From Vibrio sp. UBA2441 (GTDB lineage: Bacteria; Pseudomonadota; Gammaproteobacteria; Enterobacterales; Vibrionaceae): a stretch of DNA of 64,000 nt. How positions within the stretch are numbered: position 1 is the stretch's first letter; every line of letters starts with the position of its first letter. The notes under the pieces are model-generated. The model had not been told where the DNA came from, did not search any database, and saw only the letters and a program-made list of their open reading frames with translations. Where the stretch lies: the NCBI GenBank assembly GCA_002342685.1, contig DDQN01000062.1, positions 20,265 through 84,264 of the forward strand. The letters are read 5' to 3'. The position numbers were made by a program, and so were the translations under genes. This document shows positions 1-8,384 of this stretch, one piece after another.

Positions 1-466
1 TATAAAGGGACTCGTCCGCTTCTCCATTCAGAGCGCCGCCTTCATCACCACCTACTGCACCAAGCTCCCCTTCTACTGACGCGCCATAGTGTTTGCACAT
101 TTCAACCACGATACGGGTATTTTTGACGTTCTCTTCATACTCAAGATGAGAGCCATCGTACATAATCGATGTGAAACCTGCTTTCAACGCTGCTTCAACG
201 GTTTCGAATGTCAGTCCGTGATCCAAATTTAATGTCACTGGAACACTGGCTTGTTCAGCCTTAGTTTTTACGTAACTTGAGATATCAGTAATATTGATTT
301 TTCTTGTGTGCACTTCTGCAACATTCAAGATGATTGGCGATTTGTTTTTCTCAGCAGCGGCAAAAATACCATCCACAAAATGTGAGTCGATAGCATTAAA
401 TGCACCGACTGCAAATTTATTTTCTCTCGCGGTTTTCAGCATTTCTGCCAACGTGATTAAAGACAT
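1..466 (-). CDS. Class II ketose-bisphosphate aldolase, 3' end outside window
   Basis: Partial gene: about 155 N-terminal residues are present and the reading frame runs off the left edge. The product starts MSLITLAEMLKTARENKFAV and has the class II aldolase landmarks: GAFN near residue 22, the NLDHG metal-binding histidine segment near 80, the MYDGS strand, and the VEGELGAVGG segment near 130. The family (FbaA/GatY/KbaY) cleaves fructose- or tagatose-bisphosphate with a divalent metal. The ATG at 464-466 is preceded by AGGAGAA. It is the last visible gene of an operon after a deacetylase and a NagB-like isomerase (8-nt gap). That order resembles amino-sugar pathways such as Aga/Kba, so a tagatose- or fructose-bisphosphate substrate is an inference. 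The exact substrate cannot be read from the fragment. Confidence 0.88.
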   Translation of the reverse strand, partial: MSLITLAEMLKTARENKFAVGAFNAIDSHFVDGIFAAAEKNKSPIILNVAEVHTRKINITDISSYVKTKAEQASVPVTLNLDHGLTFETVEAALKAGFTSIMYDGSHLEYEENVKNTRIVVEMCKHYGASVEGELGAVGGDEGGALNGEADESLY

Positions 467-474
467 AAGTTCTC

Positions 475-1248
475 CTAATTAGAAAGTATTGCGTGTTCTT
501 TTAATGCGTCATATAAAGGGTCGTATTCACTGTCGCAATAACCGACATGATAAAAACGGTTCCAGCCTTCAGAAAAAACATATTTTCCTGATTGTTGACC
601 CATAGTAATGCAGTCTTCTATCATCTCATCGGCTAAGGTTTTACTTCCCTGGCTTCCACCAAGCCATGCTTCCTGACTGTGGTGCATGCAAATGGCTTCG
701 CTTTTCTGATCCATAAATGCTGAAACATCCACATAGAGCTCTGCCATCACCGGCTGACCCATTCGGCCATGTAACCGGTGCGGCTGCGACATATAAATGC
801 GCACGCTCTTGTTATATGACGGCACCTCAGGGATGGTCTGGTAGTTCACCGCGGCTCTGGCAAATGTGGCCGTGCAAGTGAGTCGTCCTGTATTAATATG
901 GTCTTCCATGTAGTCATCTAACGGATGGGTGAGAATAATATCCGGCTGCACGTTACGGATTATCCCGGCCACCTTTCTAACCATCTCTTCGGTATGGTAG
1001 ATGCTCAAATCATCACAGATACTTTCATGGTAAGTCGCGCCCATAAACTTTGCCGCGGCCATGGATTCCTTCCTACGAAGGGCAATAATCTCCTCATAGG
1101 TATGTTCCATCGTTCCATAACAACCATTGGCAAGTGAGACATAATGGATCTCCCATCCGGCCTCCTTTAGCTGCATTAACGTTCCTGACGCTCGCCACTC
1201 AATATCATCTGGGTGAGCCATCACAGCCAAAGCAATTTTCTTTTGCAT
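475..1248 (-). CDS. PIG-L (LmbE-like) family N-acetyl-sugar deacetylase
   Basis: A 257-residue protein. The N-terminus carries the family signature AHPDDIE (residues 11-17), whose His and Asp residues bind zinc, and a second metal histidine segment ILTHPLDDYMEDH lies near residues 104-116. PIG-L proteins remove acetyl groups from N-acetylglucosamine in glycolipids, mycothiol or bacillithiol precursors, or free sugars. There is no signal peptide, so it should act in the cytoplasm. It sits between a class II aldolase (8 nt downstream) and a NagB-like isomerase (9 nt upstream) in one operon with a GlcNAc 2-epimerase. A role in deacetylating a GlcNAc- or ManNAc-derived intermediate is inferred from that context. 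The precise substrate is not known. Confidence 0.85.
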   Translation of the reverse strand: MQKKIALAVMAHPDDIEWRASGTLMQLKEAGWEIHYVSLANGCYGTMEHTYEEIIALRRKESMAAAKFMGATYHESICDDLSIYHTEEMVRKVAGIIRNVQPDIILTHPLDDYMEDHINTGRLTCTATFARAAVNYQTIPEVPSYNKSVRIYMSQPHRLHGRMGQPVMAELYVDVSAFMDQKSEAICMHHSQEAWLGGSQGSKTLADEMIEDCITMGQQSGKYVFSEGWNRFYHVGYCDSEYDPLYDALKEHAILSN

Positions 1249-1257
1249 AATAACGCC

Positions 1258-2208
1258 CTATTTTAACGGAAGAGGATATCCAATCTCTGGCGTACAAGAA
1301 CCTAGTCCACCACGGTAGAAATGGAACTGAACACGTCTGTGTTTACCTAGTAGAGACATAGGTACACAGCTATCCGCAATTCCTTTACTGATCATAAGTG
1401 CCGTGAGTCTTTGGCCAAAAGGACTAGCATGATAGCCCGGATGCCATATTGATACTTTCTCCGCTTGCCAGGTCTCCTTGGGTCCTAATGTGACCGCTTT
1501 ATCCGGCACAGTGAAAATATTTCCACCTGTCATAGCTTGGCTATTCTGAATACAGGACATCGGATGTAACTCAACGTGTCGGGCACCGAGTTGCAAATAT
1601 TCATCAACCGTAGGAGGCGCATCCGCAAATTTACCTTCACGTTTTAGCGGGTCATTAAAGGCCCAATGCATAATATCGCCCTGACCACCTTGTACTGTCA
1701 TGCACCGGAAGTCTGAAAAAGACTGACTGAACGTATCAAGATCATCCGTCGCAAAATGAAGGTTCTCTTTAGGCATTCTTAGTTCTGGACGAATCAGGTT
1801 ATACCAAAGGCGCAAATTTGCTCCGGCAAAGCTCAATGGGTGATTTTCACCGACCACCTTACCGTCTTCGACCCACTCATCCATGCCCCAAAAATGGCTA
1901 TTTGATAAATCAACATTGAGCTCATTAATCAAACGCGCTACTAGTGGCAGGTGTTCGGTAGGACCTATTGGTCCACATATACCAGATGGATTATCGGCTG
2001 TGGCCGCTTTCCAGTCATTTATATACTGCAAAGCCTGAGCCATAAATAGCTCTTCCCTCGAATCATAGAAATGAACTTCAAATCCCGGACGCGCCAGTTG
2101 CTCTATATCTTTTAACGTCAGTTTTGCCGCATCATTAATGATGGATTGATCAATGGTCGTGAAATCCCACCACTGTTGGCTCAACTTACTTACTTCTCTA
2201 ATCGTCAT
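1258..2208 (-). CDS. NagB-like glucosamine-6-phosphate isomerase/deaminase family protein
   Basis: A 316-residue protein with the NagB/6-phosphogluconolactonase fold. GPIGPTEHLPLV near residue 80 is a modified phosphate-loop/turn segment, and HFWGMDEW near residue 108 corresponds to the 'NMDEY' strand with the catalytic Asp. GGQGDIMHWAFNDP near residue 178 corresponds to NagB 'GxDGHIAFNEP' but has an extra residue between Asp and His. The protein is longer than NagB (about 266), with an extended C-terminus. NagB converts GlcN-6-P to fructose-6-P and ammonia. Given the deacetylase and aldolase on either side, an amino-sugar deaminase role is likely, but the divergent loops suggest a different substrate. 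It is co-transcribed with the AGE epimerase 9 nt upstream. Confidence 0.75.
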   Translation of the reverse strand: MTIREVSKLSQQWWDFTTIDQSIINDAAKLTLKDIEQLARPGFEVHFYDSREELFMAQALQYINDWKAATADNPSGICGPIGPTEHLPLVARLINELNVDLSNSHFWGMDEWVEDGKVVGENHPLSFAGANLRLWYNLIRPELRMPKENLHFATDDLDTFSQSFSDFRCMTVQGGQGDIMHWAFNDPLKREGKFADAPPTVDEYLQLGARHVELHPMSCIQNSQAMTGGNIFTVPDKAVTLGPKETWQAEKVSIWHPGYHASPFGQRLTALMISKGIADSCVPMSLLGKHRRVQFHFYRGGLGSCTPEIGYPLPLK

Positions 2209-2217
2209 CTTACATAC

Positions 2218-3408
2218 CTATTTAACAGCCTGAATTTGTTCGGCTAGCTTCCAACAAAACAATTGCATTCTCGGATGATGAAATGGACCTTTCCACATCG
2301 TGCCCTTTGACATAAACGAAGGCCTCCCATCACGATTTAAATACCCGTACCATTCTCCGTATTCACGGTCCGGGAAATATTTGTATGCCCAGTCATGCGC
2401 CTGCTGATGCATCTTTTGATACTTTTCTTGACCAGTGATCTGATAGGCCATTAGCGAGGCAATAATGAGCTCATTTTGCGGCCACCAAAATTTCATGTCC
2501 TGCCAATACTCCTGAACTGGTTTTCCATATACATCCCGGTAGTAAAGAACGCCTCCGTATTCCTGATCCCAGCCTCTCTCAAATGAGTAATCCAGCATCT
2601 TCAGCCCCAAATCGATATAGTGCTGAATACCGCGCTTTCTACCTTCATCCATGATGAACCACGCACCTTCGATAGCGTGTCCCGGGTTAAGCAGCCTTCC
2701 ATCAAAATGGTCAATAATTTCACCGGTAGGAGAAACAGTTTCCATCACAACTCGCAGGTCATCTTTTACATGGAAATTTTCAATGTCGGCAATAGCCTGA
2801 TCAATAATGGCCGTGGCATTTGGCATATCCACGGTGTCTCGTAATATCTGACAAGTGAAAATATCTATCATAGGAATACCCAAACCGCGCATAGGACGCT
2901 CTTGTGTGTATTCCTTGGTGAATTTAGGGGGCTGAGAGCTACACTTGTTCTCTCGTTGATACAGTTCAAACAGCGCAATCGCATCTTGTTTTAACTGCTC
3001 ATCATTGGTGGCTTTCGCCAACTCTGCCATTGCAATACAGGCGAAAGTTTCCGTAAAACGATATCGTCTTTTTCTAACAGGCGTGCCTGTCTTAGTAACG
3101 GTGAACCACATCAAGCCATCATTTGGGTCGAAACAATGCTTTTTAATAAAATCTACGCCGTGTTTAGCTAATTCCAACCACTCTTCTCTTTGCTCAACGT
3201 TGTTATATAAGTGACCCAGCAACCAGGAGAAACGCCCCTGTTGCCATACACTTTTATCACTGTCCAACAAGGAGCCGTCTCTATCCAGAGCGCAATGAAA
3301 GCCCCCATCCTCATGATCAACAGCGTGGTTTATCCAAAAAGGCAGCGTATCGTCAAGCAATCCATTTCTGTAGGTAGCGATTAAATGATCCAGTCGTTCC
3401 GTTTTCAT
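2218..3408 (-). CDS. N-acylglucosamine 2-epimerase (AGE/renin-binding protein family)
   Basis: A 396-residue (alpha/alpha)6-barrel epimerase. It resembles the animal renin-binding protein type, which interconverts free GlcNAc and ManNAc. Visible landmarks are a WQQGRFSWLLG segment near residue 55, RFTETFACIAMAEL near 117, NPGHAIEGAWF near 242 with one catalytic His, MKFWWPQNELI near 304, and FHHPRMQLFCWKL near 377 with the second catalytic His. It is clearly different from the YihS-type enzyme at 49052-50302, although both belong to the AGE superfamily. It is the first gene of the minus-strand operon that continues with NagB-like, PIG-L and aldolase genes. A CRP-like site lies about 80-90 nt upstream. 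Together with nanA this gives a kinase-independent route from ManNAc to GlcNAc (inference). Confidence 0.9.
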   Translation of the reverse strand: MKTERLDHLIATYRNGLLDDTLPFWINHAVDHEDGGFHCALDRDGSLLDSDKSVWQQGRFSWLLGHLYNNVEQREEWLELAKHGVDFIKKHCFDPNDGLMWFTVTKTGTPVRKRRYRFTETFACIAMAELAKATNDEQLKQDAIALFELYQRENKCSSQPPKFTKEYTQERPMRGLGIPMIDIFTCQILRDTVDMPNATAIIDQAIADIENFHVKDDLRVVMETVSPTGEIIDHFDGRLLNPGHAIEGAWFIMDEGRKRGIQHYIDLGLKMLDYSFERGWDQEYGGVLYYRDVYGKPVQEYWQDMKFWWPQNELIIASLMAYQITGQEKYQKMHQQAHDWAYKYFPDREYGEWYGYLNRDGRPSFMSKGTMWKGPFHHPRMQLFCWKLAEQIQAVK

Positions 3409-3484
3409 AACAATTCCAGCCTCACTTATTATTTAAAGAATATATATTAAACTTACTTTAATTAATATGAATTAGCGATATACC

Positions 3485-3500
3485 TGTGAGAAACATCACA
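3485..3500. promoter_or_regulatory. CRP-cAMP binding site upstream of the AGE operon
   Basis: The sequence reads TGTGAgaaacaTCACA, a perfect TGTGA-N6-TCACA match to the CRP consensus. It lies 77-92 nt upstream of the AGE start codon. This suggests catabolite control of the amino-sugar operon at 1-3408. Binding is not demonstrated. Confidence 0.65.
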
Positions 3501-3544
3501 TGTTATAGGCACTATTTTTCTCAGATTATTAGTGCGTAAATAAC

Positions 3545-3582
3545 AAAAAACGAGCCTAATCTTCAACAGAGTAAGCTCGTTT
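3545..3582 (-). terminator. Rho-independent terminator of siaPQM-nanA
   Basis: Read on the minus strand, AAACGAGC pairs with GCTCGTTT around a 19-nt loop (plus-strand arms 3548-3555 and 3575-3582), followed by a run of six T. It lies 45 nt downstream of the nanA stop and separates the siaPQM-nanA unit from the AGE operon promoter. Confidence 0.8.
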
Positions 3583-3626
3583 CTTCATTTTAACGGTTTA
3601 TCTATACTCAAGTTTGAGCTTAGATA

Positions 3627-4517
3627 TTATAGGAAATCAATATCCCGCAGCTTCGCTAGAACATCCGCTTTCTGAGCTGCAGACAATGACTTGATAGGCG
3701 TACGAGGATCGCCTGCATCAATACCATGAAGCTGCATCGCCACTTTACCCGCGGCCACTCCGCCGTACTCAACCAATACACGAATAATTGCGATAACTTT
3801 ATCCATAAGGCGAGCAACTTCGTCTTGCTTGCCAGCATTAAATGCTTCGATGATTTTCAGATACAGAGGCGCAGCATAGTTATAAGTACTACCCACAGCG
3901 CCAATTGCCCCCACAGCTAAACCAGCTGGCAAAAACTCATCAACGCCAAACGGGATATCAAATTTTCCACCAGCAACACGAACACAGCGCTGATATTCGT
4001 ACAGATCAGCATTGTTGAACTTAGCACCGAACAAGTTTGGAATACGTTTGTCCCCCTGAATCAGGAACTGTTCCAGATCTAGGTTTACACCTGACATGCC
4101 AGAGTGGTAGTAATAGAATCCTTTGGAAGGTGCTGCAGCTGCTATTTGAGCGCAGTAATCCACTAAGTCTTCAACGCTACCCGGCTTAAAGAAACATGGA
4201 CCAATCGCAGATGTCGCCAGAATATCTAACGTTTCTGCATGACGAGTTAGCTCTAACGTATCAACAATACTTAGTGCACCCGTATGCAAAATAAGGTCAA
4301 GCTTTCCGTCTGCCGCTTTTACCCAACGCTCTGCTACTGCTTTACGTTCTTCTACCGAACAGTGAATGCCTTCACCAGTTGTTCCACAAACGTATGCACC
4401 AGTCACACCCTGCTCAACCAAAAGTGGAGCAATTTGATCGATAGCAGCGAAGTTTACTTTATTATTCTTATCAAACGGAGTATGTGGTGCCGCGATAAGG
4501 CCTTGTAATTTTTTCAT
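3627..4517 (-). CDS. nanA: N-acetylneuraminate lyase
   Basis: A 296-residue class I aldolase of the DapA/NanA family that splits N-acetylneuraminate into ManNAc and pyruvate in the cytoplasm. Seen in the sequence are CGTTGEG (residues 44-50) for the pyruvate carboxylate, YYYHS (135-139) with the catalytic Tyr, and the Schiff-base lysine in GAKFNN (Lys166). These positions agree with E. coli NanA (Tyr137, Lys165). The start is supported by AGGA seven nt upstream. It is the last gene of the siaP-siaQ-siaM-nanA unit, 80 nt after siaM, and is followed by a strong terminator. Its ManNAc product can go to NanK/NanE (8384-9247, 7686-8384) or to the AGE epimerase at 2218-3408. Confidence 0.95.
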   Translation of the reverse strand: MKKLQGLIAAPHTPFDKNNKVNFAAIDQIAPLLVEQGVTGAYVCGTTGEGIHCSVEERKAVAERWVKAADGKLDLILHTGALSIVDTLELTRHAETLDILATSAIGPCFFKPGSVEDLVDYCAQIAAAAPSKGFYYYHSGMSGVNLDLEQFLIQGDKRIPNLFGAKFNNADLYEYQRCVRVAGGKFDIPFGVDEFLPAGLAVGAIGAVGSTYNYAAPLYLKIIEAFNAGKQDEVARLMDKVIAIIRVLVEYGGVAAGKVAMQLHGIDAGDPRTPIKSLSAAQKADVLAKLRDIDFL

Positions 4518-4542
4518 GTTTAAATCCTAACTTGGTAATAAC

Positions 4543-4561
4543 TCGGGGCGAAACACCCCGA
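4543..4561 (-). other. Intercistronic hairpin between siaM and nanA
   Basis: The arms TCGGGG and CCCCGA enclose a 7-nt loop in the 80-nt gap between siaM and nanA. No T-run follows, so it is more likely an mRNA processing or stability element than a terminator. Confidence 0.45.
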
Positions 4562-4597
4562 TTAATATAATGATTCTTATCTACTTATGGTTGAGTA

Positions 4598-5881
4598 TTA
4601 TTTCCCATAATCCAGCATTAGCTCTGGAAGGAATAGAGTAAATTGTGGAAACACTGCCACTAAGAACAGTACGATGAATAACGGAACCAACAGTGGAATA
4701 ACACCACGTGTTAACGTATGGAATGGTATGTCACCTACCCGTGATACAACATACAGCGCCATACCCATAGGTGGTGTCAATATGCCAATCATTAAGTTCA
4801 GTATAGCCATTACACCAAAGTGAACCGGGTCGATACCTACTGCCGCTGCTACAGGCACTAAGAAAGGAACCAATAACAGTAATAATGCTAATGATTCAAT
4901 GAATGTACCCAAGAACAGTAGCAAAAGGTTGATAAGCAGCAATAGAACTAACGGATTATCACTGATAGTCAGAAAGTAATCGGCCATCAATTGAGGCAAC
5001 TGTTCACGCGCAACAATCCAGCCAAATACGGTAACACCCATTACCATAAGGGCTACCACCGCTGTGGTATTTACAGTTTCTTTAAGAACCTCAATAAAGG
5101 TTGCCAGAGTAAGTTGCTTATAAACCACAACACCTAAGAACAACGCATATAATGAAGAAACAACCGCCGCTTCTGTTGGAGTGAAATAGCCCGAAAAGAT
5201 ACCACCAATAATGATAATAGGGGTAAGCAGTGAAAGAAACGCTTCTTTAAACTTGATCAAACGTTCACGACAACTTGCTTTAGGCAAAGTCATGTAGCCA
5301 CGTTTTTTACAGATAAAGTAGCTCATGATCATTAACGCAGCGGCACACAACAGCCCGGGAACTGCACCTGCTAAAAATAGCGCGCCAATAGAGGTACCAG
5401 ATACCACCCCATAGATAACTAATGGAATTGATGGAGGAACTAAGGGCCCAATGATACAAGAAGCTGCTGTTAAGCCTCCGGCAAAATCATCATCATATTT
5501 AGCATCACGCATAGATTTGATTTCAAGCTGTCCTAAACCACCAGCATCCGCAAGTGCTGAACCAGACATGCCTGAAAACAGCAAACTTGCCATGATATTT
5601 ACGTGACCCAAACTACCCGTTACATGGCCTACCAATGATTTAGCAAAATCAAAAATACGTTCTGTAATACCTGCACTGTTCATCAAGTGCCCGGTAAGTA
5701 CAAAAAACGGAACTGAAAGTAAAGTAAAGTTATTGATACCGCCCAGCATTTGCTGAGCCGCGAAATTGATGCCTGTACTATCAGTGAGTACTAAGAACGC
5801 CAACGCGACGAAAATCAATGAAAATCCTACTGGCATTCCTGCAAAAAGCAGAGCCAGCCAACCAAAAATTGAACCTGCCAT
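4598..5881 (-). CDS. siaM: Sialic acid TRAP transporter, large permease subunit
   Basis: A 427-residue polytopic inner-membrane protein of the DctM family (about 12 hydrophobic segments), the normal length. FSGMSGSALADAGGLG near residue 101 and GPLVPPSIPLVIYG near 142 are DctM hallmarks, repeated in the second half as TPPMGMALYV near 370. With SiaP and SiaQ it drives sodium-coupled uptake of N-acetylneuraminate. The gene starts 6 nt after siaQ. Assignment to sialic acid rests on linkage to siaP and nanA, the known arrangement in Vibrio. Confidence 0.93.
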   Translation of the reverse strand: MAGSIFGWLALLFAGMPVGFSLIFVALAFLVLTDSTGINFAAQQMLGGINNFTLLSVPFFVLTGHLMNSAGITERIFDFAKSLVGHVTGSLGHVNIMASLLFSGMSGSALADAGGLGQLEIKSMRDAKYDDDFAGGLTAASCIIGPLVPPSIPLVIYGVVSGTSIGALFLAGAVPGLLCAAALMIMSYFICKKRGYMTLPKASCRERLIKFKEAFLSLLTPIIIIGGIFSGYFTPTEAAVVSSLYALFLGVVVYKQLTLATFIEVLKETVNTTAVVALMVMGVTVFGWIVAREQLPQLMADYFLTISDNPLVLLLLINLLLLFLGTFIESLALLLLLVPFLVPVAAAVGIDPVHFGVMAILNLMIGILTPPMGMALYVVSRVGDIPFHTLTRGVIPLLVPLFIVLFLVAVFPQFTLFLPELMLDYGK

Positions 5882-5887
5882 GATGGA

Positions 5888-6397
5888 TTACCTCTCCGTC
5901 GCTTCAGATTGATTTGGGGCCAATTTTTTGCCACAAATCTTAATTTCATACATAATTTCGAGCAGCTTTTGTGACTGGCGTACAACCATAAACAGACCAC
6001 CAAGAGGCAGGCTATAGTTCATCCATTTAGAAGAGATTCCTAATGTAATCAATTCAAAAAAAGCAGTACGTTGAACGTGCTGATAACCAAGGTAAATAAT
6101 AACCAAGATTGAACCGAGTACGGCTAACTCTAAGCTTAGTATCAACAACAGTTTTATCTTCTCAGGTAATTTATCTGAAAAGAAAGTGATCTTAACGTGC
6201 GAGCTATGCTTGATCGCAGTAGCACATCCAATTAACGACATATACATGAATAGAACTCGGGCGAGCTCTTCACTCCAAAGTGAAGGGTCATTCAGCAGCC
6301 ATCGGGTTACTACTTGCCACGCAAGTAAACACAGCAATATCACCATGAGTGGTACTGTTATGAGTTCTTCAATATTATTAACAATCTTACGAAACAT
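5888..6397 (-). CDS. siaQ: Sialic acid TRAP transporter, small permease subunit
   Basis: A DctQ-type subunit of about 169 residues with four membrane segments. The WSEELARVLFMYM motif, conserved in TRAP small subunits, lies near residue 42. The frame is open upstream to a TTG at 6439, but that codon lies beside a perfect hairpin and lacks a ribosome site. The ATG at 6397 has GGAG at a 6-nt spacing and gives the usual length, so it is preferred. It lies between siaP and siaM and is specific to sialic acid by context. Confidence 0.92.
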   Translation of the reverse strand: MFRKIVNNIEELITVPLMVILLCLLAWQVVTRWLLNDPSLWSEELARVLFMYMSLIGCATAIKHSSHVKITFFSDKLPEKIKLLLILSLELAVLGSILVIIYLGYQHVQRTAFFELITLGISSKWMNYSLPLGGLFMVVRQSQKLLEIMYEIKICGKKLAPNQSEATER

Positions 6398-6409
6398 CTT
6401 ATGCTCCAA

Positions 6410-6430
6410 AGCTGGCGTAACACGCCAGCT
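6410..6430 (-). other. Intercistronic hairpin between siaP and siaQ
   Basis: AGCTGGCGT and ACGCCAGCT form a perfect 9-bp stem with a 3-nt loop. It stands just before the siaQ ribosome site and has no T-run behind it. Such hairpins often protect the upstream binding-protein message from 3' decay, which would give more SiaP than SiaQM. That function is inferred. Confidence 0.6.
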
Positions 6431-6470
6431 CAGTTTCAAGAAAAAAATCTAACAAATTTAAAAATACTAA

Positions 6471-7436
6471 TTACATATTAGCCACTTTACTGATGATTGG
6501 CTGGCCAACTTCTTTATCAAACTCTGCGTATACAGGTTTCATCGCTTCGCGGAACGGTGTTAGCTCTGGGTAAGTAACCTTCACACCTTGCGCTTCGAAG
6601 AATGATACTAAGCTAGCTTCTTGATCCTGAACTTTCTTAGTGTGCATTGCACCCGCTTTCGCAACCGCTTTGTTTACGATTTCTTGCTGCTCTTTAGTCA
6701 GTTTGTTCCACGTTACATCAGACATAATAACCATCTGATCATTCACTACGTGGTTAGTCATTGCTAAATATGGCTGAACTTCATAAAACTTCATTGCTTT
6801 AATGGTTGGCAATGGGTTTTCCTGACCATCAACTGCATTAGTTTGCAGTGCTAAATACACTTCAGAGAACGCCATAGGAGTTGGAGATGCACCAGAGTAT
6901 TTTGCGTAGCTTAGTAGTGATTTGGCGTTTGGAACACGAAGTTTCAGACCCTTAAAGTCTTCAATCTTGTTTAGGGCACGGTTAGAAGTAGTTTGACGAG
7001 TACCGTTGTACCACGTATCCAGAGCACGCCACTGGAATTTGTCCATCATTTCTTTACGAATTTCTAACCCGAAAGGTGAGTTGAAAATACGGCGGATATG
7101 ATCGTAGTCTTTGATAACGTATGGTTGTGCAAAAGCACCTGCGCGTGGGATCCACAGGCCAACACGACCAAACTCAGCATAAGTAAAGTCTAGGTCACCC
7201 ATAGTTACTTGTTGCATCATTGCACGGTCATCACCTAGTTGTGCACTTGGGTAAATAGCGAGTTCTAAATCACCACCACTTAGTTCTTTAAGCGTATCAG
7301 CAAGCACAACTGCTGATTCATACTCAACAGAACCAACTGAAGGTTGCATACCCATTTTTAGTTTTGTTGCAGCGTTAGCAGATACAGCACAACCTAGTGC
7401 CAACATAGCGATAGTAATCTTGTTCATGGCTTTCAT
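6471..7436 (-). CDS. siaP: Sialic acid TRAP transporter substrate-binding protein
   Basis: A 321-residue periplasmic DctP-family protein. The signal peptide ends after about residue 22 (SANA/ATK). The segments DTWYNGTRQTTSNRAL and GLKLRVPNAK hold the arginines that in SiaP of Haemophilus and Vibrio bind the sialic acid carboxylate, and SEVYLALQTNAVDGQENP is the usual TRAP signature. It is the first gene of the siaPQM-nanA unit. A long A/T-rich divergent promoter region separates it from nanE. A close paralogue without permeases lies at 28573-29535. Confidence 0.95.
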   Translation of the reverse strand: MKAMNKITIAMLALGCAVSANAATKLKMGMQPSVGSVEYESAVVLADTLKELSGGDLELAIYPSAQLGDDRAMMQQVTMGDLDFTYAEFGRVGLWIPRAGAFAQPYVIKDYDHIRRIFNSPFGLEIRKEMMDKFQWRALDTWYNGTRQTTSNRALNKIEDFKGLKLRVPNAKSLLSYAKYSGASPTPMAFSEVYLALQTNAVDGQENPLPTIKAMKFYEVQPYLAMTNHVVNDQMVIMSDVTWNKLTKEQQEIVNKAVAKAGAMHTKKVQDQEASLVSFFEAQGVKVTYPELTPFREAMKPVYAEFDKEVGQPIISKVANM

Positions 7437-7566
7437 AATGTTCCCTTATTCATACCTTTGTTGTTCAACCTAACTATTTTCAAAAAAAATTTTTATTTTG
7501 TTTGAAAAAAATCTTCGTTATGGATTATCATTGCGGTGAAGGTTTTTTTCAATTGTAGTTTTTAGG

Positions 7567-7653
7567 AAATGTGATCACGAACAATATTTCGCTAGCTGAA
7601 TAGGTTTGTTCACTTTTTGAGCAGACAGACACAACGATTTCTTGATCACATTT
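7567..7653. promoter_or_regulatory. Divergent siaP/nanE control region with paired CRP-type half-sites
   Basis: AAATGTGATCA (7567-7577) and TGATCACATTT (7643-7653) are perfect 11-bp inverted copies 65 nt apart. Each equals a CRP consensus half-site, but neither has a good second half next to it. Closer to siaP, TTTTCAAA and TTTGAAAA form a second inverted pair within A/T runs (about 7478-7509). Either could be the operator of a NanR-type regulator. No nanR gene is present nearby. Confidence 0.45.
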
Positions 7654-7685
7654 TTGTAGTTACACTTTAAAGTATGAGGTCCAAC

Positions 7686-8384
7686 GTGAAAGATTTGAAA
7701 TTAAATATCAATGAACTTAAAAGCCAACTAAAGGGTCAGACAGTCGTCTCTATACAACCTGTTGAAGGTAGCCCTCTTGAAAAAACGGAAATCATTGTGG
7801 CAATGGCCATTGCAGCGGAGCAGGCTGGTGCAAAAGGACTGAGAATAGAAGGCGTTAACAATGTCGCGGCCGTTTCCAGTCAGGTGAACATTCCCATTAT
7901 AGGCATCGTCAAACGCGATTTCACTGATAGTCCGGTACGAATTACCCCGTTTAGATCAGATGTAGATGCCCTCGCCAATGCTGGTGCAACTATCATTGCA
8001 TTTGATGCCACAGACCGAATAAGACCAGAATCAAGAGATCAAATCGCCAACGCGATAAAGAATTCGGGATGCTTTGCTATGGCGGATAGCTCTTGCTTTG
8101 AAGATGGCCTTTGGGCTCATCAACAAGGTGTAGAGATTATTGGTTCTACCCTTTCAGGCTATTGCGGAGATGAAGAACCAACCGAACCTGATTTTGAGTT
8201 AGTGAAAAAATTCTCAACCGCTGGCTTTTTTACCATGGCTGAAGGAAGATACAATACACCAGAATTAGCGGCTAAAGCGATTGAAAATGGCGCAACTGCT
8301 GTAACAGTAGGCTCTGCCATTACTCGTTTAGAAGTTGTCACAAACTGGTTTAATTCCGCGACACAGTCTGCAGAGGTACGTTAA
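7686..8384 (+). CDS. nanE: N-acetylmannosamine-6-phosphate 2-epimerase
   Basis: A TIM-barrel epimerase of about 232 residues that converts ManNAc-6-P to GlcNAc-6-P. VSIQPVEGSPL, AGAKGLRIEG, IPIIGIVKRDF and the C-terminal VTVGSAITRLEVVTNWF are NanE family segments. An ATG at 7674 is in frame, but it overlaps the ribosome site: GAGG at 7676-7679 stands 6 nt before a GTG at 7686, so the GTG start is preferred. The stop overlaps the nanK start (TAATG), implying translational coupling. It heads the plus-strand nanE-nanK-nagA-transporter operon. Confidence 0.94.
   Translation: MKDLKLNINELKSQLKGQTVVSIQPVEGSPLEKTEIIVAMAIAAEQAGAKGLRIEGVNNVAAVSSQVNIPIIGIVKRDFTDSPVRITPFRSDVDALANAGATIIAFDATDRIRPESRDQIANAIKNSGCFAMADSSCFEDGLWAHQQGVEIIGSTLSGYCGDEEPTEPDFELVKKFSTAGFFTMAEGRYNTPELAAKAIENGATAVTVGSAITRLEVVTNWFNSATQSAEVR

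Noticed and set aside
2218..3408. Second sulfoquinovose isomerase
   Set aside because: It shares only the AGE fold with YihS; its sequence blocks follow the renin-binding GlcNAc 2-epimerase type.
6398..6439. Longer siaQ starting at TTG 6439
   Set aside because: The added codons overlap the perfect hairpin and lack a ribosome site; ATG 6397 has GGAG at proper spacing.
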